NCBI RefSeq assembly: GCF_017305435.1
Contig: NZ_JAFKIP010000003.1
Location: forward strand, 62,001-126,000
Length of the DNA: 64,000 nucleotides
Source: Microbacterium sp.
Lineage (GTDB): Bacteria > Actinomycetota > Actinomycetes > Actinomycetales > Microbacteriaceae
Direction: 5' to 3'
The number at the start of each line of letters is the position of its first letter. The stretch's first letter is position 1. The notes beneath the pieces were generated by a model. That model saw only the letters and a program-made list of their open reading frames with translations. It made no database searches and was not told the DNA's origin. This document shows positions 26,154-33,898 of the stretch, in pieces. Made by a program: the position numbers and the translations under genes.

Positions 26154-26510
26154 GTGTGGCTCTTTCAGGAGAAGACCTACCTGACCGATGATTTCGCGCT
26201 CACATCGGCAGACGTTCGCACCCTCGTGAGCGAGCAGGCTAACCGTCAACGGCTCCAACTGGAGCGGGCGCACGCCCTGCAGGCTATGACAGAGGAGCTC
26301 GATCGAAAGGTCCGCCGCGAGCCGATCCCGCAGGACGTCAAGCTCGCTGTGTGGCAGCGGGATCAAGGCCGGTGCATCGACTGCCATAGCCAGAAGGAGC
26401 TCGAACTCGACCACATCATTCCGCTTTCGTTGGGAGGAGCCAACACCATGCGGAACCTTCAGCTCTTGTGCGCCCCGTGCAACCGGAGAAAAGGAGCGAC
26501 CCTGGGCTGA
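26154..26510 (+). CDS. HNH endonuclease
   Basis: This 118-residue protein has a helical N-terminal part (WLFQEKTYLTDDFAL, EQANRQRLQLERAHALQAM) and a full HNH nuclease module: CIDCHS, ELDHIIPLSLGG, MRNLQLLCAPCNRRKG. The four Cys form the zinc-stabilised scaffold and DH...N...H-type residues the catalytic site. Such nucleases nick or cleave DNA in phages, restriction and mobile elements. The start is taken as GTG 26154, since a stop at 26124 and no other start codon lie upstream. It sits left of a toxin-antitoxin-like pair in the mobile region; its target is unknown. Confidence 0.75.
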   Translation: MWLFQEKTYLTDDFALTSADVRTLVSEQANRQRLQLERAHALQAMTEELDRKVRREPIPQDVKLAVWQRDQGRCIDCHSQKELELDHIIPLSLGGANTMRNLQLLCAPCNRRKGATLG

Positions 26511-26567
26511 AGCAGAGGCAGCGACGCCCGTGATCGGTTCGCCGATAAACTTCAGCCAGGAGGCAGG

Positions 26568-26807
26568 ATGCCGGTCGAGAGGTCAGCATGGCGGGCGGGC
26601 GACTCGGCCGCGTACACGCAGATGCGTGCAACAGCGAATGCCGTCGCTTCGCTGCTGCTCAGCACATCTGGACCAGCGCTCTCAGAAGCGCGCGATGTGC
26701 TTCAAGACGCACGTTCCGTCGACGGGTTCGATCGCGCTGCCGTGGATGCTGCACGGGAGCGATTTGACGAGCGCCTCACCGAACTGCGATCGGCCGATCG
26801 TGGCTGA
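26568..26807 (+). CDS. antitoxin-like partner of the zeta-type protein
   Basis: This 79-residue, acidic, helical protein is encoded just upstream of a zeta-toxin-like gene and overlaps it by eight bases. The ATG at 26568 has AGGAGG at good spacing. Small helical proteins in this position act as antitoxins in actinobacterial zeta-type modules. The assignment rests on position, size and composition; there is no direct sequence match I can name. Confidence 0.6.
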   Translation: MPVERSAWRAGDSAAYTQMRATANAVASLLLSTSGPALSEARDVLQDARSVDGFDRAAVDAARERFDERLTELRSADRG

Positions 26808-27801
26808 GCTGTCACTCACCGACGAGCAGCAGCGTGACCTGCTCGAGCGCCGCATCTTGCCGGTCATCTTCGGGGACGCACACGCCTCGCCTGCTCCCAC
26901 ACTCACCGTGGTCACCGGTCAACCCGGCTCCGGATCACCTCGCGCAACGAGCCGAGTGCTATCTGACGCTCCCGACAGCGCAGTGATCAGTGCCGACACC
27001 CTGCAGGCGCTCCATCCGCGCTACCCCGACCTCGTTCGGTCACGCTCGCCGCGCGCACTGACGTTGCTGTCTGAACCAGCCGCGTATTGGGCTGCGCAGG
27101 CACTCACACACGCGCGTGAGACGGCTCGCTCGCTCATCGTGGAGACATCGATCAGCTCACCCTCTACGGCGCTGCGGCTGGCTGAGTCGTTCTCCCGCGG
27201 CGGCTTCGCCATCCGGGTAATCGTCGTAGCGACGCCGCGAGCGCAGAGTCTCCTCGCCGCTGCCTCGGGCCACCTCTTGGAGAGACGCGCGGGACGCACC
27301 AGCACTCCCCCAGCCCTCTCGGCGCATGACGAGTCGTGGAACGCGGTTAGGGCCCTTGTCGGCGGCCTGGAGGCCACTCCCGCGGTCGATCAGCTCAGCC
27401 TGTTCGATGACGCCGGGACGGTCTTGTTCGACGCAGCCCGGTCCGATGAACGCGCATTCGCGGGGGCAAGCCGAACGCTCATCGCGGCCCACTCGACGCC
27501 GATGACGAATGCGTCCGCGATGCGCTGGCTGTCCGAGCTCCGCGCAGCGACCGATTACGCGATCACTGATGACTCACTAGACCGGTCAACCGTTGACGTG
27601 CTCCTTGAGCTGCAGGGAATCGCCGTGGAGGAGGTGCTCCCGCGGATTGTCCTGCCGCCGGAGTCCCTCGCCCGTGCCAACGCATCGGTTGCCATTGCTG
27701 AGCGAGCTGACCGGTTGCGCCGTGCCGCCGGGCCCACGTTGGTCGACGCGGCAGCACCGTCGATCACCGCGCCCGACGTTACGATCGGCCTTTCCCGCTG
27801 A
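26800..27801 (+). CDS. zeta-toxin family protein with degenerate Walker A
   Basis: This 333-residue protein matches actinobacterial zeta toxins along its length: LSLTDEQQRDLLERRILPVI, VISADTLQALHPRYPDL, SLIVETSISSP, IRVIVVATPRAQSLLAA. Zeta toxins phosphorylate UDP-sugars or related substrates using ATP. The P-loop, however, reads GQPGSGSPRA where active proteins have GxPGxGKS/T: the essential Lys and Ser/Thr are both replaced. The GTG at 26800 overlaps the antitoxin-like gene, and the frame is otherwise intact. It may be an inactivated toxin kept for another reason, or a protein that no longer binds ATP in the normal way. Confidence 0.75.
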   Translation: MAELSLTDEQQRDLLERRILPVIFGDAHASPAPTLTVVTGQPGSGSPRATSRVLSDAPDSAVISADTLQALHPRYPDLVRSRSPRALTLLSEPAAYWAAQALTHARETARSLIVETSISSPSTALRLAESFSRGGFAIRVIVVATPRAQSLLAAASGHLLERRAGRTSTPPALSAHDESWNAVRALVGGLEATPAVDQLSLFDDAGTVLFDAARSDERAFAGASRTLIAAHSTPMTNASAMRWLSELRAATDYAITDDSLDRSTVDVLLELQGIAVEEVLPRIVLPPESLARANASVAIAERADRLRRAAGPTLVDAAAPSITAPDVTIGLSR

Positions 27802-27812
27802 ACCTCACGCGC

Positions 27813-28031
27813 TCAGCCGGCCAGCGCCCGAAGCGCGTCGAGCCCGAGCCAGGTGGCGCCGATGGCTGCGATGGTGATGCACGCCGCGCCGGCGAGCGCG
27901 GCGGAACACGCCCGCCGCAGGTTTGCTCGGGTGACGGCACGGACTGTCACGATCACGGAGATCAGTCCGACCACGCTCGCCGCGAGGATGATCACCTTCC
28001 CGGCATCCATCGTGAGAAATTTATCCATCAT
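27813..28031 (-). CDS. small membrane protein of the integrative element
   Basis: These 72 residues include two membrane helices (KVIILAASVVGLISVIVTV and ACITIAAIGATWLGLD) separated by a basic loop (RAVTRANLRRA). The size and design resemble small membrane proteins encoded in actinobacterial conjugative elements next to transfer genes. The ATG at 28031 (or 28028) has AGGTG upstream. It is convergent with the zeta gene, 11 bp apart. Its function is unknown. Confidence 0.6.
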   Translation of the reverse strand: MMDKFLTMDAGKVIILAASVVGLISVIVTVRAVTRANLRRACSAALAGAACITIAAIGATWLGLDALRALAG

Positions 28032-28243
28032 TCGGCGCACCTGGGCTGTTTCGAACGTGACTGCACTGGTGGCGTCTGCCTGGTACCCAGCCTCGAGAGC
28101 GACAGAGGCGGGCGGAGTGAAGGGGACCGTGGAATACCGGACTGAGCGCAGCGAGGGAGGATATGCCGCGAAAGCCCCTTCCGGAGCGCGTCGGCGGAGC
28201 CACGATGGCGGGCCAGGAAGACGCTCGCGCGCATCTGCTGCTC

Positions 28244-28519
28244 CTAACTTGTGAGATTGAGGATCGCGAGCATGAATGCCTGACGATCCGCGTCGGGATG
28301 GGTGATCACGTGCTCGACCTGCGCGCGCAGACCGCGGTTCCGGATGCGGTCGACGAGCGGGATCAGTGCGAGGCACCAGTCGATGTCTTCGGCGAGTGAG
28401 TAGCCGGGTTCGTGGTCCTCCCTGCCGGGGAAGTACGTGAAGGCGCTCAGGGCGACGCGGTAGATGACCGCCTCCGCCACGGCCCGGTCGAGCTGGATGG
28501 ATTCGGTTGTGGTGTTCAT
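28244..28519 (-). CDS. hypothetical small protein
   Basis: This 91-residue soluble protein (MNTTTESIQLDRAVAEAVIY) has aromatic and acidic clusters (FTYFPGREDHEPGYSLAEDI) and no membrane segment. I do not recognise the family. Its ATG at 28519 overlaps the stop of the upstream coiled-coil gene as ATGA, so it is translated as part of a leftward four-gene set. Confidence 0.6.
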   Translation of the reverse strand: MNTTTESIQLDRAVAEAVIYRVALSAFTYFPGREDHEPGYSLAEDIDWCLALIPLVDRIRNRGLRAQVEHVITHPDADRQAFMLAILNLTS

Positions 28520-29406
28520 CGCTGGAGTCCTGTCTGGTTGTGCTGGATGAGGTAGAGGTGGGGTGCGGCCGGGTCGCCCGTTTGGACGGGGCGTCGGTCG
28601 CGCGGGCGCAGCCGTTCGTTGACCTGGCGGCCGATGGCGTCGAGGCGGGCCTCCTCGGCCTCGCGCTGGGCACGCGGCCCCGGGTTGCGACGCTTCTCGA
28701 GGCGAGCGAGCTCGGCGTGCAGCCGTGCGAGTTCTTCGCCCTGGGTCGCGACGTGGTGTGCGGCGCGTGCCCGGCGAGAGTCCCGCTCCCACGCGGCCAG
28801 CAGTTCTATCGGCGTTGACCCCTCGGTGCGGATGCGGTTCAGCTCCGCCTCGCTCCGCGGCCGCGCGAAGAACGCATTCGCCTCTGCCAGGTTGCGTCGC
28901 CTCGTCTGCGAAGCCACGGGATGCAGGCCGGACACCGGCATCCCCAGCTCGGCTCGGTACGTCGCGCTCGGAGGCAGCGCTGCCTCGACCTCGGCAGTTC
29001 GCGCTTTCTGGGTCGCGTAGGACTCGCGGCGCTTGCGGCGCGCTGTCTCGGGGTCGGCCCAGTACTTCTGCCGCCGGGCCTCCGTGACCTCGACGCGGTT
29101 CTCCTGGTAGCGCTTGCGGTTGGCGGCGTTGATCTCGTCGCGGTGTCCCGCCTCCCAGCGTCGCCGGGCGTCGCGCCGCTGCGCACGGTAACGCTCGGGG
29201 TCGGCCTGCTTGCGCTTCTCGCGCTGCTGCTTCTGGTACGCGCGCTGCTCGTCACGGTGGGCCGCGTAGTAGGCGCGCGAGTACGCCCGGCGCGCCTCAC
29301 GTCGTGCGTCTTCCTCCTCGTCGTTGAGTCGGCCGAGCTGGTCACGCAACCGAGCTATCAGCGCTTCCGCCTGTACGATGTCGCCGGCGAAGGGTTCCTC
29401 GCTCAT
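28516..29406 (-). CDS. charged coiled-coil protein of the integrative element
   Basis: This 296-residue protein is very rich in Arg, Glu and Ala. Residues about 15-140 form a near-continuous Arg/Tyr-rich helix (RRAYSRAYYAAHRDEQRAYQ, RYQENRVEVTEARRQKYW), with a second coiled coil at about 210-270. There is no enzyme motif. Repeated aromatic-basic heptads like these suggest DNA or protein binding in the transfer or replication apparatus. Four-base overlaps tie it to the glutaredoxin-like gene upstream and the small gene downstream. I do not recognise a named family. Confidence 0.6.
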   Translation of the reverse strand: MSEEPFAGDIVQAEALIARLRDQLGRLNDEEEDARREARRAYSRAYYAAHRDEQRAYQKQQREKRKQADPERYRAQRRDARRRWEAGHRDEINAANRKRYQENRVEVTEARRQKYWADPETARRKRRESYATQKARTAEVEAALPPSATYRAELGMPVSGLHPVASQTRRRNLAEANAFFARPRSEAELNRIRTEGSTPIELLAAWERDSRRARAAHHVATQGEELARLHAELARLEKRRNPGPRAQREAEEARLDAIGRQVNERLRPRDRRPVQTGDPAAPHLYLIQHNQTGLQR

Positions 29407-29666
29407 CGCGACATCCCCGTCCCGCTGGCGTGCAGCTCAGAAATCAGATCCGGACGAAACCCCGACCAGTGGTGATCGTCATCGACCACCACGACCGGCG
29501 CCCTGACATGCCCGAGCACGCGCGTGACGTAGACGAGGTACCGCGCGTTGGCCGGGTCAGTGAGGTCGATGTCGCGATACGGGATGCCCGCGGCATCCAT
29601 GCACATCCGCGTGAGCCGGCAGCCCTGACACTCTTCGCCGGTGGAGAAGAGCACCACGCCTTTCAT
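29403..29666 (-). CDS. glutaredoxin/NrdH-like thioredoxin-fold protein
   Basis: This 87-residue protein has the thioredoxin-fold pattern 'VVLFSTGEECQGCRLT' with a CxxC redox motif (CQGC) and the cis-Pro segment RAPVVVVDDDHHWSGFRPD, as in NrdH redoxins and mobile-element glutaredoxins. It should shuttle thiol electrons, perhaps to a DNA-synthesis or protective enzyme. A third and fourth thiol or Met (RMCMD) follow the motif. The ATG at 29666 overlaps the upstream excisionase-like gene's end. The presence of a redoxin in an excision/transfer gene set is noteworthy. Confidence 0.75.
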   Translation of the reverse strand: MKGVVLFSTGEECQGCRLTRMCMDAAGIPYRDIDLTDPANARYLVYVTRVLGHVRAPVVVVDDDHHWSGFRPDLISELHASGTGMSR

Positions 29667-29914
29667 GGCACTCGCCTCCCGCGCGGGATAGGGGCATCCG
29701 AGGTGCTCGATCGGGTGGACGCGTCGAGCCACCGCTCGATGTCAGCCACCTTGTAGATGACGGAGCGGCCCAGCTTGACGAAAGCCGGCCCTCCCCCGTG
29801 CTGCCGCCATGCGCTGAGCCTGCTCACACACAGACCGAGCTGCTCGGCAAGCTCCTGGGGCGTGAGGAACGTGTGCTCGGGATCCTCAACCTGCAACTGA
29901 AGAACACTGACCAT
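29663..29914 (-). CDS. excisionase-like helix-turn-helix protein
   Basis: These 83 residues contain a MerR/AlpA-type winged helix: FLTPQELAEQLGLCVSRLSA, WRQHGGGPAFVKLGRSVIYK and VADIERWLDA. Proteins like this act as excisionases or small regulators for tyrosine integrases. The ATG at 29914 follows AGAGGTG. It leads the leftward gene set and is divergent from the genes at 30040 and the integrase, so it probably controls or directs excision of the element. Confidence 0.8.
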   Translation of the reverse strand: MVSVLQLQVEDPEHTFLTPQELAEQLGLCVSRLSAWRQHGGGPAFVKLGRSVIYKVADIERWLDASTRSSTSDAPIPRGRRVP

Positions 29915-30039
29915 GATTCACCTCTCTCGTGTCATGTTCGGATTGGTTAGACATGAGTGAAGCACTATCTGCTACTCTTCACAAGAGGCGAATGTGAAAG
30001 CGCCGCGCGGTTAGGCAAACTAGGGAGGTGAAGGTCGAC

Positions 30040-30630
30040 GTGAGAACACCCGACGGTCAGGACATCACCTGGCGTGACGCCGCGCAGGCGGTCGGGTCCG
30101 CGCTGCGCATTGTCCCGACGTTCGTCGCGACACGTTTGGATGACGCCGCGGGCGTCAGGACGTCGCTGACCGCGAGCTACCTTACGGGCGAGGGTCGCTA
30201 CGTCACCCGCGAGGTGACCCACACCGCGCTGCGCGACGACGTCGAGGTCAACTACCCGACGGTCGCGAAGCTCGGCACCCAGGCGATCGTGCAGGCCGCC
30301 GCGCCCCGCTGCATCTTCCTGACCTTGGATCGCGAGGACGACCCCCTCGCGACCTGGATCAGCGTCGATGCGCTCACCACAGCCAAGGGCCGCATCCTGC
30401 CCCCAGCCGTCGCGGCAGAGGTCGTCAAGCGCGGCGTGAGTGAGGCGCGATTGGATGCCATCGAGTTGCTCTACGGCACCGCCGCCCTCGCAGGGCTGCC
30501 GCCTGCGAAGCTGATCCAGGCTGAACTCGGCATCCCGCACCGCACGGCATCCGCATGGATCATCGACGCCCGCGCCGCCGGACGCCTCAAGGGCATGAAC
30601 TTCCACGCCGGTCGACCGGCAGGTGGGTAG
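30040..30630 (+). CDS. hypothetical protein co-transcribed with the integrase
   Basis: This 196-residue protein has an N-terminal mixed fold and a C-terminal helix-turn-helix-like end (PPAKLIQAELGIPHRTASAW) typical of regulators that lie before integrase genes in actinobacterial elements. GTG 30040 is chosen because GGGAGGTG lies nine bases upstream; the earlier GTG at 30028 would sit on top of that site. Its stop overlaps the integrase start, so the two are coupled. Role inferred: control of replication or integration. Confidence 0.65.
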   Translation: MRTPDGQDITWRDAAQAVGSALRIVPTFVATRLDDAAGVRTSLTASYLTGEGRYVTREVTHTALRDDVEVNYPTVAKLGTQAIVQAAAPRCIFLTLDREDDPLATWISVDALTTAKGRILPPAVAAEVVKRGVSEARLDAIELLYGTAALAGLPPAKLIQAELGIPHRTASAWIIDARAAGRLKGMNFHAGRPAGG

Positions 30631-31762
30631 CATTCGCCCCTACACAAGCGCTCAGGGCAAGCGATACGAAGTTCGCTACAGGAAGCCGGACGGGACGCAC
30701 GGCGGTAAGCGCGGCTTCGTTCGGAAGCGCGACGCAGAGCTGTGGCTTGCGGAGATCGAGACCGCCCGCGTGAAGGGCGGGTTCGTCGACCCCCAGGCTG
30801 CACGCATCAAAGTCGACGACCTCGGCAAGGTCTGGCTCGAATCCAAACGCCACTCGATGAAGCCGTCATCGTTCGCGCCCGTCGAGACCGCCTGGCGACT
30901 CCGCGTCCGACCGAAGTGGGGAGCGTGGTCGGTTGCCGACATCCTGCACAGTGACGTGCGCGCCTGGGTCACCGACCTCAGCCAAGAGGTCGGGGCAACC
31001 GTCACCATCCGCACCTACGGCGTACTCGCCAGCATCCTCGACGACGCCGTCTACGACGGGCGCATCGCCGTCAACCCGGCACGCAAAGGCGGCATCGCAC
31101 TCCCCCGCAAAACGAGGAGACGCCACGGCTACCTCACCCACGCGCAAGTGCGCCGGCTCGCGGAGGCATCCGGCGAGCACCGGCTCCTTGTCCTCCTTCT
31201 CGCCTACACCGGCATCCGGTGGGGTGAGATGGCAGCCCTGCGCGTCGAGGACATCGACTTCGCCCGCGGCCGGCTGCACATCTCGCGCAACGCCGTCGAG
31301 GTCCACGGACAGTTCCACGTGGGCACACCCAAGTCGCACGACTCCCGTGCCGTACCCGTTCCACGCTTCATCCTCGACGAGCTCGCGCGCGTCGTCGCGG
31401 GCCGAGGTCGCGACGCGCTCGTCTTCCCCGCGCCCGATGGCGGCTTCATGCGCCGCACCCGAGCGAGCGACGGCTCCAAGTCGTGGTTCAAGACAGCGCT
31501 GCGCGAAGCGGCACTCCCCCTCATGACTCTGCACGATCTTCGCCACACCGCCGCGTCCCTCGCCGTCCAGTCGGGAGCCAACGTCAAGACCATCCAACGG
31601 ATGCTCGGACACACCTCAGCGGCGATGACGCTCGACGTCTACTCCGACCTCTTCGACGACGACCTCGACGACGTCGCCACAGCACTCGACCGCGCGGCGC
31701 ACGCGTCAGCCGCCGCCCCCACCCAGCCGCAGTTCCCGATCGGCGGCGGACTCGGACTCTAG
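30623..31762 (+). CDS. tyrosine site-specific integrase
   Basis: This 379-residue recombinase has an AP2-like arm-binding N-terminus (GSIRPYTSAQGKRYEVRYRK), a core-binding SAM-like domain and a full catalytic domain: R199 (TGIRWGE), H304 and R307 (LHDLRHTA), H330 (MLGHTS) and nucleophile Y340 (LDVYSDL). It should integrate and excise the surrounding element. The start is a GTG overlapping the previous gene by eight bases. A cluster of GGGATCAC repeats lies 210-290 bp downstream and may be its arm sites. The attachment site is not identified with certainty. Confidence 0.92.
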   Translation: MGSIRPYTSAQGKRYEVRYRKPDGTHGGKRGFVRKRDAELWLAEIETARVKGGFVDPQAARIKVDDLGKVWLESKRHSMKPSSFAPVETAWRLRVRPKWGAWSVADILHSDVRAWVTDLSQEVGATVTIRTYGVLASILDDAVYDGRIAVNPARKGGIALPRKTRRRHGYLTHAQVRRLAEASGEHRLLVLLLAYTGIRWGEMAALRVEDIDFARGRLHISRNAVEVHGQFHVGTPKSHDSRAVPVPRFILDELARVVAGRGRDALVFPAPDGGFMRRTRASDGSKSWFKTALREAALPLMTLHDLRHTAASLAVQSGANVKTIQRMLGHTSAAMTLDVYSDLFDDDLDDVATALDRAAHASAAAPTQPQFPIGGGLGL

Positions 31763-32280
31763 ACGAAACCCCGGCGATGTGGCTCGGCCAGTGATCGTTC
31801 CGGGGTCTTCAGGAGAGAGCTTGCGCCGTGGGCTCAGGCGGCCCACGACGCCTCCCCACTGTGGGTGCCGCACGGCCGCAGTCCGCAAGGAGACGCTCGG
31901 CGCGGACCAGGTGTGTCGTGTTCCCCGTCGCCCAGATGCCGTTTCGTCGCCCCGGTCCTGAATCCTCGCAAAGAGGGATCACAAGGGATCACTTGGGGTC
32001 ACAGAACCGCGTGAAATCAAGGGTCCGAGTTCTCAAGTGCTGCACTGGATCACATCGGGTTCACCGCGATTGTTCCCGCGGATGTTCCCGCCGCGAGTTC
32101 CCCTCGTCAGGGTGATTCAGATCGAACGCGGGCCGCTCGCTGCGGGTGCGGGCGATCGACGTGAAGTTATAGCCCGGAGGTGGACACGACGTCGCACTCG
32201 AGGGAGACGCCATACCCCCAGGGTGGTTCACGGTGACCCGAGGGGCCGGACGCTGAGCACGGTTTCCCATCGACGGGTTT
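31763..32280. other. gene-free stretch after the integrase
   Basis: No frame here has a start site and recognisable product. The region holds repeated GGGATCAC boxes (31975-32053) and one copy of a 14-bp sequence found again at 43397. It is the expected place for an attachment site next to an integrase and separates it from the end of the hydantoin operon. Confidence 0.5.
31975..32053. repeat. GGGATCAC boxes, possible integrase arm sites
   Basis: GGGATCAC occurs at 31975-31982 and 31985-31992 (10-bp spacing, one helical turn), followed by GGGTCAC at 31996-32002 and TGGATCAC at 32046-32053. Helically phased short direct repeats beside an integrase gene resemble arm-type binding sites. This is pattern-based only. 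Confidence 0.4.
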
Positions 32281-33225
32281 TCAGCGGGCGACGGGATCGC
32301 CCTCGACGATGAGTTCGGCGATGTCGCGACGAGTGGGCATCATCTCCCAGTCGCCGTCCCCACGGCAGGCGCACGCACCGACCGCTGCGGCGGTGCGCAT
32401 CCGCTGAGCAAGATCACGGCCTTCGAGTCGCTCCGCGAGGTAACCGCCGACGAAGGCGTCGCCTGCTCCCACGGTGTCAGCGACCTCGACCTGGAAGGCA
32501 TCCTGCTGGCACACCGTCTCGCCCTCGAGCGCGTAGGCCCCGCGTTCGCCGAGCTTGATGATGACCTCCCCGGGGCCGAAGGCGGCGATACGGGAGGCGA
32601 GGTCCGCCGTTGCGCCTGGCCCTACGGCGATTGCCGCCTCGTCGTCGCCGGCGAAGACGATATCGGCCAGCGCGAAGGCATGGAGGTACGCTGCGCGCGC
32701 AGAGTCCTCCGCCCACAGCCGCGAGCGGTGATTCACGTCGAACGCAATCGCTGCCCCAGCCGCTTTGGCGTCGCGCGCGGCGTTGAGCACGGTTCTCGCA
32801 AGCACTTCGCTGACAGCCAGGCTGATGCCGGTGAAGTGAAAGATCCTGGCGGACGACAGAGAGCCCGCCGGCACGTCTTCGGGGGTGAGGCGACTGCCGG
32901 CGTTCTCCCCTCGGTAGTAGACCACGCGAGTCCGACCGCGGGCCGGGCGATCCTTGATCATGAGGGCGGTAGGCGCATCCGGATCCACCGTCGCGACCAC
33001 CTCCACGCCTTCTCCTCGAATGGCGCGCACGATCCGCCGCCCGAATGCGTCGTCACCGACCCGGCCGATCCATGTGGTCTTCGCTCCAAGGCGCGCTGCG
33101 GCAATGGCGACGTTGCTCTCTGATCCTCCGAAGCTGATTCCAGCGTCGCCGACGGTGTCGAACCCTCCGGTCCTCGTGGAGTAGACCAATGCGAGGCTCT
33201 CTCCGATGGTGACAAGCCCGCTCAC
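32281..33225 (-). CDS. PfkB-family sugar kinase, 2-keto-3-deoxygluconate kinase-like
   Basis: This 314-residue kinase has the PfkB signatures GGSESNVAIAAARLG near the N-terminus and DTVGAGDAFVGG with the catalytic Asp near residue 255. KDG-kinase-like features (GESLALVY, FDVNHRSRLW, YYRGENAGS) are present. It should phosphorylate a 2-keto-3-deoxy sugar acid or a related sugar. The GTG at 33225 overlaps the aldolase stop as GTGA, so the two are coupled. Together they form a kinase/aldolase pair as in KDG catabolism, placed at the end of the hydantoin operon. Confidence 0.82.
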   Translation of the reverse strand: MSGLVTIGESLALVYSTRTGGFDTVGDAGISFGGSESNVAIAAARLGAKTTWIGRVGDDAFGRRIVRAIRGEGVEVVATVDPDAPTALMIKDRPARGRTRVVYYRGENAGSRLTPEDVPAGSLSSARIFHFTGISLAVSEVLARTVLNAARDAKAAGAAIAFDVNHRSRLWAEDSARAAYLHAFALADIVFAGDDEAAIAVGPGATADLASRIAAFGPGEVIIKLGERGAYALEGETVCQQDAFQVEVADTVGAGDAFVGGYLAERLEGRDLAQRMRTAAAVGACACRGDGDWEMMPTRRDIAELIVEGDPVAR

Positions 33226-33857
33226 CGGGGTACTCCTTCCGCGATGGCCACCGAGGCACGCACTGCCTCAGCGACAGCGCCCGCTCCACGCTCGAGCATT
33301 GCGTTCGACGTAAGCCAGCTGCCGCTGACGGCAGCCACCGCCGGGTGGGCGAGGTGCTCGGCGAGTGTGTGCTGCGTAACCCCACCCGAGGGCATGAATG
33401 CCATGTCCGCGAACACCGACCGGAACGCATCGAGGAGCCTCAACCCGCCGAGGAGGTTGGCGGGAAACAGCTTCACGAGCTGTACGCCAGCGCGACGCGC
33501 GGCAAGCACTTCTGTCGCGGTTGCAACGCCGGGAACAACGGGGACACCCCGGCGCTGCGCGACGGCGATGATGTCGTCCGCGTATGCGGGCGTAACGAGG
33601 AAGGAGGCACCCGCGTCGAGCGCGGCCTCTGCCTGCGCGGCATCGAGCACCGTCCCGGCCCCAACGATGAGATCCCCACCCGCTGCAAGGTCAGCGAGGG
33701 CTCTCATCGCATACGGGTTGCGCAGGCCGACCTCGACGATGCCCAACCCGCCACCCAGGAGCCCCTCTCGCAGCGCGAGCGTGTGATCCGCGTTCTGGGG
33801 CGTGGCCAGCGGCACGAGGCGTTGCCCGGACAGGACGCTGGAGTTCTCGGTAGTCAC
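33222..33857 (-). CDS. KDPG/KHG-type aldolase
   Basis: This 211-residue class I aldolase should cleave a 4-hydroxy-2-oxo acid (such as 2-keto-3-deoxy-6-phosphogluconate) into pyruvate and an aldehyde. The active-site set is visible: E42 in IVEVGLRNP, R46, T69 in GAGTV and the Schiff-base K129 in LVKLFPAN. GTG 33857 is the start. It follows the FCD regulator gene by 41 bp and overlaps the kinase gene. In this operon its 2-oxo acid substrate could come from oxidation of a D-amino acid by the dehydrogenase upstream. Confidence 0.87.
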   Translation of the reverse strand: MTTENSSVLSGQRLVPLATPQNADHTLALREGLLGGGLGIVEVGLRNPYAMRALADLAAGGDLIVGAGTVLDAAQAEAALDAGASFLVTPAYADDIIAVAQRRGVPVVPGVATATEVLAARRAGVQLVKLFPANLLGGLRLLDAFRSVFADMAFMPSGGVTQHTLAEHLAHPAVAAVSGSWLTSNAMLERGAGAVAEAVRASVAIAEGVPR

Positions 33858-33898
33858 TGCTGCTCCTCATCGGTGCGCCCTCGGACGAAGTGCGGCAT

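Noticed and set aside
25839-26414. A 191-codon leftward frame opposite the HNH gene with protein-like text.
   Set aside because: It overlaps the clear HNH motifs on the other strand and has no recognisable feature or ribosome site.
32281-33857. Entner-Doudoroff glucose pathway as the purpose of the kinase/aldolase pair.
   Set aside because: No gluconate dehydratase or glucose dehydrogenase gene is nearby, and the genes sit at the end of the hydantoin operon behind its regulator.
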